NCBI GenBank assembly: GCA_027080545.1
Contig: JALWRV010000246.1
Location: 1 to 5,254 of the forward strand
DNA length: 5,254 bases
From: Parvularculaceae bacterium
Lineage (GTDB): Bacteria; Pseudomonadota; Alphaproteobacteria; Caulobacterales; Parvularculaceae
Direction of reading: 5' to 3'
The notes beneath the pieces are model-generated. The model had not been told where the DNA came from, made no database searches, and worked only from the letters and a program-made list of their open reading frames with translations. This document shows positions 4,312 to 5,254 of this stretch, one piece after another (position 1 is the stretch's first letter; each line of letters begins with the position of its first letter). The position numbers were made by a program, and so were the translations under genes.

Positions 4312-5254
4312 ATGTCCGAAAGCGAAACCCCTATGGAGCGCTTCAAGCGCGCCCTTACCCATACCACCCGCGCCCTCACCGCCACCGAAGATGTTGAAGT
4401 CATTTTCGGGGCCAATCGGGTCTCTGCCAGCAATAATACCGCCCGTCTGCCCCTGCCCAGCCGAGGGCTCAGCCCGCAAGATGCGGCAATTGCCAGAGGT
4501 CAGGCCGATAGCGCGGCCCTTTGGATCGCCCACCATGATCCGCGATTACACGCCCGCACCGCTCCACAAAATCCGGTTGGTAATGAAATCTTCCAAGCCT
4601 TGGAGAAAGTGCGGGTAGAAGCGCTGGGAGCAAACAGATTACCCGGCGTTGGGGATAATCTATCAGCCGCCTTGGAAGAACAGGTTCGCCATCAGGACTT
4701 CGCCCCTGTTAGCGATCGGGCCGATCTGCCCATGGCCGATATGATTGCCGCCCTGGTGCGAGAAAAACTGACCAATCGCCCGGCCCCGAAAGCCATGCAG
4801 CCCTTGCTCGATCCTTGGCGCGCAAAGCTGGCCGAAGAAATGGGAGACGCCTTGAAAGCCCTTAAAAGCGACAATCTGTTGGCCGACCAGAAACGTTTTG
4901 CCATGGCCGCAAAAAAATTGATCGAGGCCTTGTCCCTTGGCGATATGAGCGACCAGCAGGATGAGCCAGAAGAAAGTGACGAAGCCGAAGATGGCGAAGA
5001 CAACGCCGATGATAATCAAGATCAAAACCCTGATGCCGAAGATGGTGCCGATCAACCAGACGATCCCACGGCTGACTTTGGCGAAACACAAGAAAGCCTA
5101 GAAGAGCTGCTCGGCGAAGATGAAGACTCGATTGATGCAGACCTTGATCAGATGTTGGCAGAAGAAATGGCCGGAGCCACAAATTTGCCGGATAATTCGG
5201 CTGACCCCGGCGGTAATTACAAAATATTCACCCGAGAATTTGATGAAACCGCCC
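4312..5254 (+). CDS. cobT: Cobaltochelatase subunit CobT, N-terminal part (3'-truncated by the window edge)
   Basis: CobT works with CobS (an AAA+ ATPase) and CobN in the aerobic vitamin B12 pathway, inserting cobalt into hydrogenobyrinic acid a,c-diamide in the cytosol. The frame is open from the ATG to the window end, 314 codons. The N-terminal domain shows the CobT pattern: MERFKRALTHTTRAL (8-22), VIFG (31-34), HHDPRLH (74-80), EKVRVEALGANRLPGV (99-114), LVREKLTNRPAP (148-159) and LLDPWRAKL (165-173). Next comes a very acidic linker at 214-283 with 32 Asp or Glu in 70 residues and no Lys or Arg. GNYKIFTREFDE (301-312) then matches the approach to the C-terminal region. The VWA domain with its metal-ion-dependent adhesion site lies beyond the window. 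No ribosome binding site is visible. An in-frame TAG at 4270-4272 and the lack of ATG, GTG or TTG after it fix 4312 as the most upstream start; ATG at 4333 is the alternative. cobS is not immediately upstream. Family confidence is high. Confidence 0.92.
   Translation, partial: MSESETPMERFKRALTHTTRALTATEDVEVIFGANRVSASNNTARLPLPSRGLSPQDAAIARGQADSAALWIAHHDPRLHARTAPQNPVGNEIFQALEKVRVEALGANRLPGVGDNLSAALEEQVRHQDFAPVSDRADLPMADMIAALVREKLTNRPAPKAMQPLLDPWRAKLAEEMGDALKALKSDNLLADQKRFAMAAKKLIEALSLGDMSDQQDEPEESDEAEDGEDNADDNQDQNPDAEDGADQPDDPTADFGETQESLEELLGEDEDSIDADLDQMLAEEMAGATNLPDNSADPGGNYKIFTREFDETA

Noticed and set aside
4663..5091. 142-codon open frame on the - strand opposite cobT, with hydrophobic stretches
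   Set aside because: It is the antisense of the Asp/Glu-rich CobT linker, whose GAT/GAA codons read as Ile/Phe/Leu/Val on the other strand. CobT is clearly the real gene.
1..5254. A defence island, mobile element or CRISPR array
   Set aside because: No nuclease, integrase, transposase, direct-repeat array or terminal inverted repeats are visible. The genes are housekeeping or metabolic in type.

Overview
The window looks like chromosomal DNA from an alphaproteobacterium, with a moderately GC-rich composition by eye. The best clue is the right-hand gene, a CobT-type subunit of the aerobic cobaltochelatase, which is typical of Alphaproteobacteria. A YheS-like ABC-F ATPase and a hydrolase-OsmC fusion fit the same background. 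I cannot name the genus. I see no transposase, integrase, CRISPR array, tRNA or rRNA, and no sign of a plasmid or phage.

Layout: (1) Positions 1-1183 (+) hold the 3' part of an ABC-F ATPase gene whose start and first ATPase domain lie outside the window. (2) Converging on it at 1244-1447 (-) is a 67-residue putative small membrane protein with its own clear sigma70-like promoter. (3) A 151-base divergent intergenic region (1448-1598) carries three GATAGA/TCTATC hexamers. (4) From 1599 to 4060 (+) four genes are packed together. They encode an alpha/beta hydrolase fused to an OsmC domain, an AroQ-class chorismate mutase-like protein, and two different hotdog-fold (PaaI-type) thioesterase-like proteins. 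The junctions are an 8-base overlap, a 0-base gap and a 4-base gap, so this is almost certainly one translationally coupled operon. (5) At 4111-4227 (+) there is a 38-codon ORF for a single-helix membrane peptide. (6) From 4312 to the right edge (+) lies the N-terminal part of cobT, reading through its acidic linker and cut before the metal-binding VWA domain.

How the genes may work together: ABC-F (ribosome-associated) and CobT (cobalt insertion into the corrin ring) look independent of the middle block. In the middle operon, the OsmC domain suggests thiol-dependent peroxide handling, the hydrolase domain ester or thioester cleavage, the hotdog proteins acyl-CoA or aryl-CoA hydrolysis, and the chorismate mutase-like protein chemistry on chorismate or a similar enolpyruvyl compound. 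A link to aromatic or acyl-thioester detoxification is an inference from co-location; the sequence does not prove a pathway. I did not find a convincing new system. The items most worth a second look are the paired hotdog proteins with different active-site substitutions, the Gln-to-Glu change in the chorismate mutase-like protein, the tiny membrane ORF before cobT, and a possible leaderless cobT transcript.
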